Shown: positions 1-8,002 of the stretch, piece by piece
Numbering within the stretch: the first letter of the stretch is position 1
Layout of the letters: every line of letters begins with the position of its first letter
NCBI GenBank assembly: GCA_027483745.1
Contig: JAIXTZ010000327.1
Coordinates: 1-11,453, forward strand
DNA: 11,453 nt
Direction: 5' to 3'
From: Lysobacteraceae bacterium
GTDB lineage: Bacteria; Pseudomonadota; Gammaproteobacteria; Xanthomonadales; Xanthomonadaceae
Translations under genes and position numbers: made by a program
Notes under the pieces: model-generated
Told to the model about the DNA's origin: nothing
Database searches by the model: none
What the model saw: only the letters and a program-made list of their open reading frames with translations

Positions 1-635
1 CGGTGGTGCACGAGCTGCTGTGGTTTCTGAAGGGCGAAACCAACATCGCCTACTTGAAGGAACACAAGGTCGGCATCTGGGACGAGTGGGCCGACGCGGA
101 CGGTGAACTGGGGCCGGTCTACGGCAAGCAATGGCGCAGCTGGGCCGCGCCCGACGGCACGGTGATCGACCAGATCAGCGACGTGATCGCGCAGATCCGC
201 AAGAACCCCGACTCGCGCCGCCTGATCGTCAGCGCCTGGAACGTGGCCGACCTGCCGCAGATGGCCTTGATGCCTTGCCACGCCCTGTTCCAGTTCTACG
301 TGGCCGACGGCAAGCTGAGCTGCCAGCTCTACCAGCGCTCGGCCGACCTTTTCCTCGGCGTGCCCTTCAACATCGCCAGCTACGCGTTGCTCACGCAGAT
401 GATCGCGCATGCCTGCGACCTCGGCCTCGGCGATTTCGTCTGGACCGGCGGCGATTGCCACATCTACTCGAACCACGTCGACCAGGTGAACGAGCAGCTC
501 TCGCGCGACCATCGCGCGTTGCCCACCGTCCGCCTCAACCCCGAAGTGCGCGACGTGCTGGCCTTCCGCTTCGAGGACATCGAGCTCGTCGGCTACGACC
601 CGCATCCGGCCATCAAGGCGTCGGTGGCGGTGTGA
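1..635 (+). CDS. thyA: Thymidylate synthase, 5' end missing at window edge
   Basis: Cytoplasmic enzyme that methylates dUMP to dTMP using 5,10-methylene-THF and releases dihydrofolate. The frame is open from the first base; the first visible codons align with Ile55-Ile56-His57 of E. coli ThyA, so about 54 N-terminal residues lie outside the window. Visible landmarks are [36 protein letters not shown] text (here [13 protein letters not shown]), the catalytic cysteine in [11 protein letters not shown] (equivalent to E. coli Cys146), [23 protein letters not shown] and the C-terminal GYDPHP. The C-terminus ends near the E. coli one (E. coli total 264 residues). The stop TGA at 633-635 overlaps the GTG start of folA, so the two are probably co-transcribed and translationally coupled. 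FolA recycles the DHF made here. Identity is secure; only the start is unseen. Confidence 0.97.
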   Translation, partial: VVHELLWFLKGETNIAYLKEHKVGIWDEWADADGELGPVYGKQWRSWAAPDGTVIDQISDVIAQIRKNPDSRRLIVSAWNVADLPQMALMPCHALFQFYVADGKLSCQLYQRSADLFLGVPFNIASYALLTQMIAHACDLGLGDFVWTGGDCHIYSNHVDQVNEQLSRDHRALPTVRLNPEVRDVLAFRFEDIELVGYDPHPAIKASVAV

Positions 636-1180
636 GCGGCGTCGATGTCGCGCTCGTCGCGGCACTGGACCGCGACTTCGCCATCGGTCGTGGCAATGCC
701 CTGCCGTGGTCGCTGCCGGACGACCTGAAGCGCTTCAAGGCCCTGACCTTGGGCCATCCGATCCTGATGGGGCGCAAGACCGCCGAATCCTTGGGGCGCG
801 CGCTTCCGGGGCGCAGGAACCTCGTCCTGACGCGCTCGGGTCGTGTCCCGTTCGATGGCATGGAGGCGGTGGATTCGATCGATGAGGCCCTGGCACGCAT
901 CGCCACGCTGCGCGATGCCGATCCGTCGTCCCTCGATGGGGCCGTGAGCACGCTGATGGTCATCGGCGGTGGCGAGGTCTACGCGCAGGCGCTGCCGCTG
1001 GCCTCGCGCCTGCACCTCACGTGGGTCGATACGCGCGTCGAGGGTGCCGATGCCTGGTTTCCGCGTTTCGATCCCGCCGCTTGGACGATGACCGACAGCG
1101 AGTCGCACGTCGCCGACGCGCGGCATGCCGTCGCCTTCCGCTTCGCCGATTACTCGCGGCCGCTCGCCGAGCGCTCGTAG
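632..1180 (+). CDS. folA: Dihydrofolate reductase (type I, FolA)
   Basis: Reduces dihydrofolate to tetrahydrofolate with NADPH in the cytoplasm and is the target of trimethoprim. The product is 182 residues, longer than the 159 of E. coli. Family motifs are in order: [21 protein letters not shown] (residues 6-26), LPDDLKRFK with the catalytic acid Asp31 (E. coli Asp27), the NADPH-binding GRKTAESLG (47-55), and [11 protein letters not shown] (111-121). Extra length lies partly in an insert near residues 94-106 and partly in a C-terminal tail after FADYSRP. The start is GTG at 632, overlapping the thyA stop by four bases (GTGA). No ATG lies in this frame at a suitable place, and the conserved N-terminal strand begins four codons later, so GTG is the best choice. 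The 3' end overlaps the convergent receptor gene by 31 bp (1150-1180). Confidence 0.95.
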   Translation: MSGVDVALVAALDRDFAIGRGNALPWSLPDDLKRFKALTLGHPILMGRKTAESLGRALPGRRNLVLTRSGRVPFDGMEAVDSIDEALARIATLRDADPSSLDGAVSTLMVIGGGEVYAQALPLASRLHLTWVDTRVEGADAWFPRFDPAAWTMTDSESHVADARHAVAFRFADYSRPLAERS

Positions 1181-3474
1181 CGCAGGCTCAGCCAGAGGCT
1201 GCGGGGTTCACGGCTAGGAAAACCGGAGGCCAGCGCGCTCTCCTCGCCGGCCACCGTCGTGGCCGGCATCAGCCGCCGATCATTCCAGAGGTTCTTCACT
1301 TCGAGCGTGGCCGAGAGACCCGGCACGCCCGGCCAGCGCAGATCAAGTGCGGCATTGCCGAGATCGCCGCCACGCTGCCGGTTTCCGCTTGTCGCGCTGC
1401 CTGTGAGCGGCGCCGACCACCGGCCGTGGTGCAGGTGGGTGTAGGTCAGTCCGAGTCGGTCGTCGAACCACGCCGGTCGCCATGCCGCCTGCAGGCGGAC
1501 GGTGTTTCCAGGGAAGGAGCGCGGTTCGGGGTCGTCGATGCTGCCGCCGACGTAGATGTTGCCGGGCCCGAACTGCCCGGCCGAAGCATTCGCCACCGTC
1601 ACGAACGCGTGGCTCGCACGCACGCGGAGGCCGAGATCCTCGCGCACCCAGTCAAGGGCCGATTCCATGCCGTAGTGGCTGAGGCTGCCGTCGTTGTTCT
1701 GGAAGTAGAAGACGCCACCCCAATCGCCGATACGGTCCGTGCCGATGCGTGCCTGCGCGGCGATCGCCCGTGCGCGTCGCACCGGATCATCGATGAAGAA
1801 GGCGCCGACCCCGATCACGTCCTCGACGCGGTTGGCGAAGCCCACCACGTTGACGCGAAGCGCTGGAGACCAGCGTAGCGTCCACGCCAGTTCGAGGCTG
1901 TGCAGCGTTTCCGGTCGCACGGGTCGCAGGCCGCCGGCTCCGGGGAACCATGGGTTGCCGTCCAGAGCGGAGAAATTCGTTTCGCGCAGAAGGCCATCGC
2001 CCTCGAACCCGCCGCCGTAGTGCACGCCCACCGCGCCGCGGAATCCGCTCTGGTAGGACGCCCGCCATTGTTGACGCTCCGTGGCGGACCACAGGAGGGC
2101 CACGCGTGGAGACAGGCGGGAGCCCCAATTCGGATGGTCGTCCCAGCGTGCCGCGAGGTAGCCGTCCCAACCCGCCCCGAGGACGAACTGGTCTTCCGCG
2201 AACACGCTGCGGATCGTGGTGCGATTCGGCAACGCCCAGCGGTTGCGCAGGTTCAGCGCATCGCGCCCTTCGCGCAGCACGACGTCCTGGCCGTTGGCGA
2301 TGAAGTTGTCGCCCTCGCTGTTGCGCAGGCCGTCCAGGTAGCGCGTGGCCTCCGCACCGAAAGCCACTGCGTGGCCGTCGAGGGCCGCGTCGCTGCGCCA
2401 CACGACGCGGGCGCCCTGCCGCACTTCGCGATGGCCACCGAGCGTCAGCCCCGGCACTCGGCCGAGGGCCTGTTGTCGTGCCCCGCGCGCATGGCTGGAT
2501 AGGGCGTACTCATCGTTCTGGTAGTGCAGCGTCGCGTCCAGCGTGCCCGTCGCCACCGGTCCCTCCCAGCCCAGCTCCATGCCGTTCAGCACCTGCTCGA
2601 CGACTTCGCGGTCGCGGCGCCAGGCATACAGGTCGCGCGACTGGTGGAAGTGGAAGCCGCGCACGTGCCAGGCGCCGTTTTCGACCGTTGCAAGCACGGT
2701 GTCGTAGTCACCGTTGAACAGCCGGTGGCCGCGCTCGAACACCGTGAGGCCCTGGTCGGCCTGACGCGCCAGCCCTTCGTTCGGCACCGGTGCGCCTTCA
2801 TGGCTGCCTTGGCCGATGTGCAGGCGCATGCGGCCTTCCTCACCGAAGGCGGCCTCCCAGCGCGCGCTCGCGGCTCGGCGCCCCCGTTCGCCGAGGGTCA
2901 GCGTGGCGCCGAAGCCCGGGGCTTCGGAACGCGTCACCAGATTGACGACGCCGAGCAAGGCGCCTTGGCCCAACGTGACCGAGCCGGGGCCGCGGATGAC
3001 CTCGATGCGTTCGAAGGCATCGAGGTCGAGGCCATTGAGAACGGCATCCGGCGGGCCCCAGAACCATTCGGCGTTCAAGGGCTGCCCGTCCAGCAGCAGC
3101 ATCAGCTTCGAATTGTTGTCCGGTGCCAGTCCACGTACGGCGGTGATGGTGTCGTCCTGGTCATCGACGAGGAAGAATCCCGGCACATGCAGCGCGAGCA
3201 GCTCGGCCAGCGTACGCGCGCCGCTGCGTTCGATCTCCGCGCGCCCCAACGTCGTGACGGTGGCCGGTTGGCGGTCGGCCTCTTCGGCCACGCGCGACGC
3301 CACGCTGACGGGAATGTCGAGAAGTTCTTCGAGCGACAACTCCGTGAGGTCGTCCGTCGATTGCGCGGCGGCGGCCGATGCCATGGGAGGCGCGACCGCC
3401 AGCAAAACGCCGGCGAGCAGCAGCGCGCCACGGCATCGGCTGCTACCCGATTCGTGTACCTCGTCTCGTCCCAT
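1150..3474 (-). CDS. TonB-dependent outer-membrane receptor, substrate unknown
   Basis: A 774-residue TonB-dependent transporter expected to take up a ligand such as an iron chelate, cobalamin or other nutrient across the outer membrane; the sequence does not show which. Residues 1-37 form a signal peptide with Arg residues in the n-region, hydrophobic core ALLLAGVLLAVA and an Ala-rich cleavage region ending near AAAAQ. After it comes the leader LSLEELLDIPVSVASR common in this family, then the plug domain (about 62-182) with PATVTTLGRAEIERSG, LLLDGQPLN, FERIEVIRGPGSVTLGQGA and GVVNLVTR. The barrel fills about 190-766 and ends with VKNLWNDRR and a last strand SLWLSLRY. Eight residues (ERSASGRE) follow that strand, which is unusual for an outer-membrane protein; they are encoded opposite the end of folA. 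The ATG at 3474 gives the full signal peptide, although the GAGG before it sits very close. The gene lies 94 bp downstream of apaH on the same strand. No siderophore, exbBD or regulator gene is next to it. Confidence 0.9.
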   Translation of the reverse strand: MGRDEVHESGSSRCRGALLLAGVLLAVAPPMASAAAAQSTDDLTELSLEELLDIPVSVASRVAEEADRQPATVTTLGRAEIERSGARTLAELLALHVPGFFLVDDQDDTITAVRGLAPDNNSKLMLLLDGQPLNAEWFWGPPDAVLNGLDLDAFERIEVIRGPGSVTLGQGALLGVVNLVTRSEAPGFGATLTLGERGRRAASARWEAAFGEEGRMRLHIGQGSHEGAPVPNEGLARQADQGLTVFERGHRLFNGDYDTVLATVENGAWHVRGFHFHQSRDLYAWRRDREVVEQVLNGMELGWEGPVATGTLDATLHYQNDEYALSSHARGARQQALGRVPGLTLGGHREVRQGARVVWRSDAALDGHAVAFGAEATRYLDGLRNSEGDNFIANGQDVVLREGRDALNLRNRWALPNRTTIRSVFAEDQFVLGAGWDGYLAARWDDHPNWGSRLSPRVALLWSATERQQWRASYQSGFRGAVGVHYGGGFEGDGLLRETNFSALDGNPWFPGAGGLRPVRPETLHSLELAWTLRWSPALRVNVVGFANRVEDVIGVGAFFIDDPVRRARAIAAQARIGTDRIGDWGGVFYFQNNDGSLSHYGMESALDWVREDLGLRVRASHAFVTVANASAGQFGPGNIYVGGSIDDPEPRSFPGNTVRLQAAWRPAWFDDRLGLTYTHLHHGRWSAPLTGSATSGNRQRGGDLGNAALDLRWPGVPGLSATLEVKNLWNDRRLMPATTVAGEESALASGFPSREPRSLWLSLRYERSASGRE

Positions 3475-3504
3475 GCCCTCGATGCGCTTGGACCATCTGA
3501 CTGG

Positions 3505-3513
3505 ACTCTAGCA
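3505..3513 (-). promoter_or_regulatory. Possible extended -10 promoter for the receptor gene
   Basis: In the 94-bp gap between the apaH stop and the receptor start, the minus strand reads TGCTAGAGT. This matches the extended -10 form TGnTATAAT, with four of six bases of the hexamer. Transcription would start near 3498 and leave a leader of about 24 bases. No good -35 hexamer lies 17 bases upstream. I saw no strong hairpin followed by T residues that would terminate apaH transcription, so read-through from the lptD cluster is also possible. Weak evidence. Confidence 0.3.
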
Positions 3514-3568
3514 CCCGAATTCCTTGCCGCGTTCCCGCGTCGCGCCAAAAGCGCCGTCGCCGGCCCGA

Positions 3569-4411
3569 TCAGTCCTCGGCCTTCGCCGCACCGACGACAA
3601 CGCGCCCCGGCACCTGGTGCACGCGCGGTTCCGGCCCAAGCTCGAGCGCGGTGAGCTTGCCGCCCCACACGGCGCCGGTGTCGAGGCCGTGCACGCCAAG
3701 GCCCTGGAACAGACCGAGCGTGCTCCAGTGGCCAAACACCACGGGCATTTCGCGCTCGACGATCCCGGGCACCGAGAACCACGGGTAGAGCCCGGGCTTC
3801 TGCGTGCCCGGGCGGCCCTTCTCCTCGAAGGCGATGCGGCCGGCGGTGGTGCAGTAGCGCATGCGCGTGAAGATGTTGATGATCGCGCGCCAGCGGTCGA
3901 CGCCTTCGAGCTTCGGCGACCAGTTCGGCTTGTCGCCGTACATGTTCTTGAGCAGGCGGGCGCCGCCTTCGCCCTGCAACCGTTCCTCGACTTCCTGCGC
4001 GCGTGCCTCGGCGATCCGGATCGTCCACTTCGGGCCGAGGCCGGCGTGGACCATCGCGAAGCCGAGTTCGCGGTCGACGTGCATCAGCTTCTGCGCGCGC
4101 AGCCATTCGATCAGCGTCGTCGCGTCGTCGTCGAACAGCACGCGCTGCAGGTCGGGGTTCACCCGTCGCTGCTCGTCCGGGCGGCGACCGGCGATGGCCA
4201 GCAGCGAGAGGTCGTGGTTGCCGAGCGTCACCACGATGTGTTCGCGCAAGCTGTGGAGCAGCTTCAGCGTTTCCAGCGACTGCCCGCCACGATTGACGAG
4301 ATCGCCGCAGAACCACAGGCGGTCCTTCGCTGGGTCGAAGCGGATCGCTTCGAGCAAGCGCAGCAGGATGTCGTGGCAGCCCTGGAGGTCGCCGATGGCA
4401 TAGGTCGCCAT
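3569..4411 (-). CDS. apaH: Symmetrical diadenosine tetraphosphatase
   Basis: Hydrolyses Ap4A symmetrically to two ADP and so controls alarmone-like dinucleotide levels and NpnN RNA caps. The product has 280 residues, the same as E. coli ApaH, and is a calcineurin-like metallophosphatase. Motifs are GDLQGC (7-12), GDLVNRG (36-42), GNHD (64-67), VHAGLGPKW (121-129) and VFGHWSTLG near the C-terminus, which supply the two-metal site. The third motif differs from the usual HAG[IL]PPQW of E. coli-type proteins (Gly and Lys in place of Pro and Gln). The ATG at 4411 shares one base with the apaG stop (TGATG), a typical sign of translational coupling; an upstream start in this frame would run inside apaG. 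It is the last gene of the lptD cluster. Confidence 0.96.
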   Translation of the reverse strand: MATYAIGDLQGCHDILLRLLEAIRFDPAKDRLWFCGDLVNRGGQSLETLKLLHSLREHIVVTLGNHDLSLLAIAGRRPDEQRRVNPDLQRVLFDDDATTLIEWLRAQKLMHVDRELGFAMVHAGLGPKWTIRIAEARAQEVEERLQGEGGARLLKNMYGDKPNWSPKLEGVDRWRAIINIFTRMRYCTTAGRIAFEEKGRPGTQKPGLYPWFSVPGIVEREMPVVFGHWSTLGLFQGLGVHGLDTGAVWGGKLTALELGPEPRVHQVPGRVVVGAAKAED

Positions 4412-4791
4412 CAGTGCAGCGTCCGCGGGATGCTGAGCGCGAAAGGCGCGATCTCGGCGTCGAACTCGGTGCCGTCGTCGGCGAGCATCTGGTAGCTGCC
4501 GCGCATCTGGCCGCAGAAGGTCTCGAGCACGGCGCCCGAGGTGTACTCGAATTCGCCACCGGGCTTGAGCCAGGGCTGCTGCCCCACCACGCCTTCGCCC
4601 GCCACCTCCTGCACCTTGCCGTTCGCGTCGGTAATCAGCCAACGGCGCGACAGCAGGCGCGCCGGCACGTCGCCGGTGTTGGCGATGCGGATCGTGTAGG
4701 CGAACACGTAGCGGCCTTCGTCAGGCGCGCTCTGTTCGTCGAGGAAGCGGGTGGCGACGGCCACCGCGATGGCATAGCGGGGGTTGGGCAT
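4411..4791 (-). CDS. apaG: ApaG (DUF525) protein
   Basis: A 126-residue cytoplasmic protein of the ApaG/DUF525 family (E. coli 125 residues), a small Fn3-like beta-sandwich. Its biochemical role is not settled; it is nearly always encoded beside apaH. The recognisable core is the glycine-rich [19 protein letters not shown] followed by [19 protein letters not shown], matching the E. coli pattern GEGVVG...YTSGA...M.G.Y.M. The N-terminal strands [15 protein letters not shown] and [13 protein letters not shown] also fit. It begins 13 bp after the rsmA stop and its TGA overlaps the apaH ATG by one base. The ribosome binding site is poor, consistent with coupling to upstream translation. Confidence 0.96.
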   Translation of the reverse strand: MPNPRYAIAVAVATRFLDEQSAPDEGRYVFAYTIRIANTGDVPARLLSRRWLITDANGKVQEVAGEGVVGQQPWLKPGGEFEYTSGAVLETFCGQMRGSYQMLADDGTEFDAEIAPFALSIPRTLH

Positions 4792-4804
4792 GCCGGGATT
4801 TTAC

Positions 4805-5635
4805 TTAAAGCGTGTCGGCTTCCGGGGGCTGGATGCCGGCATCGATGAGTTGGTTCGACAGCGTGATGTATGCCTCGACCGGCACGGCCTCGGCGCGCGC
4901 GCCCGGATCGATGCCGGCGGCGCGGATGGCCTCGGCGTCGCAGACGGTCGAGAGTGAATTCCGCAGCGTCTTGCGCCGCTGCGAGAACGCCGCGGCGACC
5001 GTGCGCGCGAAGTGGACGGTGTCCTTCACGCCGGCTTCGCCGGCCGGACGCGGGACGAGGCGCACCACGGCCGAATCGACCTTGGGCGGTGGCGTGAAGG
5101 CGCCCGGCGGCACGTCGAACAGCGGCGTCACGCGGCACACCGCCTGCAGCATCACCGAGAGGCGCCCATACGTCTTGCTGCCGGGCTCGGCGGCCATGCG
5201 GTCGACGACTTCCTTCTGCAGCATGAAGTGCATGTCCTTCACGGCCTCCGCGTGTTCCATCACGTGGAAGAGGATCGGCGTGGAGATGTTGTAAGGCAGG
5301 TTGCCCACGAGGCGCAGCGGGCCCTCGATGTCGTGGCCGTGGCCGAGCTTGCCGAAGTCCACCTTCAGCACGTCGCGATGGACGATGGTGAGCTTGCCGT
5401 ATCTCGCGCCTTCCTCCGCCAGGGGCACGATGAGGTCGCGGTCGAATTCGATGACGGTCAGTTCGCCGTGCGCGCGCAGCAGCGGGAAGGTGAGGGCGCC
5501 GCCACCGGGGCCGATCTCGACGATGAACTCGCCGGGCTTCGGATTCACCGCGCGGATGATCTTCTCGACGATGCCGGGGCTCGACAGGAAATGCTGGCCG
5601 AGTTGCTTCTTGTGGCGATGGGCGTCGAGGCTCAT
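4805..5635 (-). CDS. rsmA: 16S rRNA dimethyladenosine transferase (KsgA/RsmA)
   Basis: Uses S-adenosylmethionine to dimethylate two adjacent adenosines near the 3' end of 16S rRNA (A1518 and A1519 in E. coli), a late checkpoint of 30S assembly whose loss gives kasugamycin resistance. The product has 276 residues (E. coli 273). It opens with KKQLGQHFL (9-17), followed by the SAM-binding motif VEIGPGGGALTF (39-50), the acidic VIEFDRDL (61-68) that binds the SAM ribose, the catalytic NLPYNIS (112-118), HFMLQKEVVDR, FTPPPKVDSAVVRL and the RNA-binding SQRRKTLRNSL in the C-terminal domain. The start at 5635 lies 13 bp after the pdxA stop and gives the normal N-terminus. Confidence 0.97.
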   Translation of the reverse strand: MSLDAHRHKKQLGQHFLSSPGIVEKIIRAVNPKPGEFIVEIGPGGGALTFPLLRAHGELTVIEFDRDLIVPLAEEGARYGKLTIVHRDVLKVDFGKLGHGHDIEGPLRLVGNLPYNISTPILFHVMEHAEAVKDMHFMLQKEVVDRMAAEPGSKTYGRLSVMLQAVCRVTPLFDVPPGAFTPPPKVDSAVVRLVPRPAGEAGVKDTVHFARTVAAAFSQRRKTLRNSLSTVCDAEAIRAAGIDPGARAEAVPVEAYITLSNQLIDAGIQPPEADTL

Positions 5636-5648
5636 GGGGCGGCTCGGG

Positions 5649-6638
5649 TCAGTGCGTGCCGCGCGCAGCGGCGCGACGGCGGGCGAGGTCGGCGCACAGC
5701 GCCACGGCGTGCCGCAGGCTGGAAGGATCGGCGATGCCGCGGCCGGCGAGGTCGAGCGCCGTGCCGTGGTCGACGGCGACGCGCGGGAAGGGCAGGCCGA
5801 GCGTGATGTTCACCGCGTCCTCGAAGCCGCTGGCTTTCAGCACCGGCAGGCCCTGGTCGTGGTACATCGCGACGACGGCGTCGAACTGGCCGAGGTGCTG
5901 CGGCAGGAAGGCCGTGTCGGCGGGCAGCGGGCCTTCCAGCAGGAATCCTTCCGCGCGCAGGCGTTCAAGCACGGGGATGATCACGTCGATTTCCTCGCGG
6001 CCCATCTCGCCCGATTCACCGGCATGCGGATTCAGCCCGAGCACGCGCAGGCGCGGGTTGGCGATGCCGAACGGATCTCGAAGTGCACCGGCGGTGATGC
6101 GTAGTACGCGCTCCAGTCCCGTCGCGGTGATCGCGTCGGGCACCGCACGCAGCGGCAGGTGGGTGGTGGCCAGCGCCACGCGCAGGCGCGGGTTGGCCAG
6201 CATCATCACCACGTCGGCACTGGCGACCTCGGCGAGCAGCTCCGTGGTGCCGGTGTAGGCGATGCCGCCGCGATTGATGGTGGCCTTGTGCACCGGGCCG
6301 GTCACCAAGCCGTCGACTGCGCCGGTCAGGGCGTCGCGCGCCGCAGCCTTCAGTGCGCCAATGACGGCGCCGGCATTCGCCGGATCGGCCTGGCCGAAAT
6401 GCACCGGCGCAGCGTTCCGATGCTCGATCAGCGCGAGTTCCCCGGGGCCGGGGTGCGCGGTTGCCTCACGCAAGCGGAGCGGCAATCCGAGCGAATGCGC
6501 GGCGGCCAGCAGGGTTTCCCCATCGCCGTAGGCGACGAGCAGGGCGTTGTGCGGCGTCTGCGCGATCCGGACGCAGAGCTCCGGACCGATGCCGGCCGGC
6601 TCGCCGGGGACCAGCGCGAGCCGGGGCGCGGTGGGCAT
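5649..6638 (-). CDS. pdxA: 4-hydroxythreonine-4-phosphate dehydrogenase
   Basis: NAD-dependent enzyme of pyridoxal 5'-phosphate synthesis in the DXP-dependent route. It oxidises 4-phosphohydroxythreonine to a product that PdxJ uses. The 329 residues equal the E. coli length. Visible motifs are VPGEPAGIGPE (10-20), LVTGPVHKATIN (111-122), metal-ligand histidines in ALATTHLPLR (His160), GLNPHAGE (His205) and AMYHDQGLPVLK (His260), then VNITLGLPFPR and VDHGTALDLAGRG. The substrate-binding pair that is His-Thr in E. coli (GHTE, His136-Thr137) reads GTTE here (Thr131-Thr132). The rest of the active site is intact, so the protein is probably functional. It starts 4 bp after the surA stop, and its own stop is 13 bp before rsmA. 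Confidence 0.96.
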   Translation of the reverse strand: MPTAPRLALVPGEPAGIGPELCVRIAQTPHNALLVAYGDGETLLAAAHSLGLPLRLREATAHPGPGELALIEHRNAAPVHFGQADPANAGAVIGALKAAARDALTGAVDGLVTGPVHKATINRGGIAYTGTTELLAEVASADVVMMLANPRLRVALATTHLPLRAVPDAITATGLERVLRITAGALRDPFGIANPRLRVLGLNPHAGESGEMGREEIDVIIPVLERLRAEGFLLEGPLPADTAFLPQHLGQFDAVVAMYHDQGLPVLKASGFEDAVNITLGLPFPRVAVDHGTALDLAGRGIADPSSLRHAVALCADLARRRAAARGTH

Positions 6639-6642
6639 CGGC

Positions 6643-7965
6643 TCAGGCGCCGAGGCGCGACTCGACGTAGGCGTCGGCGCGGAGCTGGCGCAGGAAGCGC
6701 TCGAACTCGTCCTGGGCCTTGCGTTCGCCGATCAGCTGGCGGGCACGCTGGCGGCGGTTCTCGTCGGTGACGTCCTGCTGGCGCTCCCCGACGCGGCGAA
6801 TCACATGCCAGCCGGCTTCGGTGCGGAACACCGCCGAGAGCTGCCCGTCCTGCAGCGACTGCACCTGCTGGGCCACGGCCGGACCGAAGGTCTCGCCGGT
6901 GAACCAGTCGAGGCGGCCGCCGCGGTTGCGGCTGAAGGTGTCGTCCGAGTTTTCGCGGGCGAGTTCGGCGAAGTCCTCGCCAGCCTCGATCCGGGCACGC
7001 AGTTCATCGATCTTGCGGCGGGCCGCTTCTTCGCCCACCACGTCGTTGACGGCCACCAGCAGGTGGTCGGCCTGGTACTCGGTGACGGTTTGCGGGCCGG
7101 AATCGCGCACGCCCACGAGCTGCACCATCTGGAAGCCGCTCGGACCGCGCACCGGGGCCGTGTACTGGCCCGGCTGCAGGCCTTGGATCATCTCCGCGAA
7201 CCGCGGCGGGATGGTGCTGGCTTCACGCCAGCCGAGGTCGCCCCCCTCCAGCGCGTTGCGATCGTCCGAATAGCGGATGGCCGCCGCGCGGAAATCGATC
7301 TCGCCGCGGTCGAGCAACGACTTGATGCCGTTGATCTTCTGCTCGGCCGTGGCGACCTGCTCGGGGGTCGCACCATCGGGGAGCGCCACCAGAAGGTTGG
7401 CCAGCTGGAACTCGGTGCTGTCGACGCTGCGCTGCGCCAACAGCTGGTCGATCTCCGTCTCGCTGACGACCACGCGGCTCTGCACCACGCGCTGCTGCAG
7501 GCGGCGCATCTGCAGCTCCTCGCGGACGCTGCGGCGGTAGTCGTCGAAGCTGACGCCGCCGGCTTCGATCTGCGCGCGCATCTGTTCGATGCCGACGCCT
7601 GACTGCGCGGCGATGCCTTGGATGGTCTGGTTCAGCTCGGTGTCGCCGATGCGGATGCCGGTGCTCTCGGCGCGCGCGACCTGCAGGCGCATCAGCACGA
7701 GGCGGTCCAAGACTTGGCGCTGCAGCACGTTGTCGGGCGGCAGCTGGGCCTCGCGGCCCCGGTACTGGGCGCGGACGTTGGCAATCGCGCGGTCGAGCTC
7801 GGACTTCAGAATCACGTCCTCGTCGACGACGGCGACGATGCTCTCGACGCTGCCGCTCGCGGCACCCGGCCCGGAGAGCAGCTGGGCGTGGAGCGGCGCG
7901 GTGAACGCGAGGGTGGCGACCAGCAAGCTGGTGAACGCGGGCTTGAACAGCGAGGACTTCGACAT
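6643..7965 (-). CDS. surA: Periplasmic chaperone and peptidyl-prolyl isomerase SurA
   Basis: Periplasmic chaperone that carries unfolded outer-membrane proteins to the BAM complex and has parvulin-type prolyl isomerase domains. From the chosen ATG at 7965 the product has 440 residues (E. coli 428). Residues 1-27 are a signal peptide (MSKSSLFKPAFTSLLVATLA..., cleavage after LHA). The N-terminal SurA domain begins with ESIVAVVDEDVILKSELD (41-58). Two parvulin domains follow at about 184-288 (EGGDLGW signature, 240-246) and 295-395 (NRGGRLDWF, 347-355), then a C-terminal helix. An in-frame ATG at 8028 would add 21 residues ahead of the signal peptide and overlap lptD, so it is rejected. The gene lies 37 bp after lptD. 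Client candidates in this window are LptD and the receptor. Confidence 0.96.
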   Translation of the reverse strand: MSKSSLFKPAFTSLLVATLAFTAPLHAQLLSGPGAASGSVESIVAVVDEDVILKSELDRAIANVRAQYRGREAQLPPDNVLQRQVLDRLVLMRLQVARAESTGIRIGDTELNQTIQGIAAQSGVGIEQMRAQIEAGGVSFDDYRRSVREELQMRRLQQRVVQSRVVVSETEIDQLLAQRSVDSTEFQLANLLVALPDGATPEQVATAEQKINGIKSLLDRGEIDFRAAAIRYSDDRNALEGGDLGWREASTIPPRFAEMIQGLQPGQYTAPVRGPSGFQMVQLVGVRDSGPQTVTEYQADHLLVAVNDVVGEEAARRKIDELRARIEAGEDFAELARENSDDTFSRNRGGRLDWFTGETFGPAVAQQVQSLQDGQLSAVFRTEAGWHVIRRVGERQQDVTDENRRQRARQLIGERKAQDEFERFLRQLRADAYVESRLGA

Positions 7966-8002
7966 GGGGCTGGAACGGGCTCTGGCGCGCCGGAGCGCTG
8001 GG

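Noticed and set aside
131..631. Upstream extension of the folA frame inside thyA
   Set aside because: It is Arg/Pro/Ala-rich shadow sequence of thyA in another frame. DHFR homology starts right after the GTG at 632.
3510..3545. GGAAC-like ECF sigma promoter before the receptor
   Set aside because: A GGAAC occurs on the minus strand, but no matching -10 element lies at a fitting distance, so it cannot be told from chance.
3535..3568. Possible terminator after apaH
   Set aside because: The best stem is a 4-bp GCGC pair around TTTTG with no following T-run, too weak to call.
2524..3654. A 376-residue plus-strand frame opposite the receptor gene
   Set aside because: No recognisable motifs, antisense to a gene with clear plug and barrel signatures, and composition typical of a GC-driven shadow frame.
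3102..4559. A 485-residue minus-strand frame crossing the receptor start, the spacer and apaH
   Set aside because: It overlaps two confident genes in another frame and has only Arg/Ala/Pro-rich text with no conserved motif.
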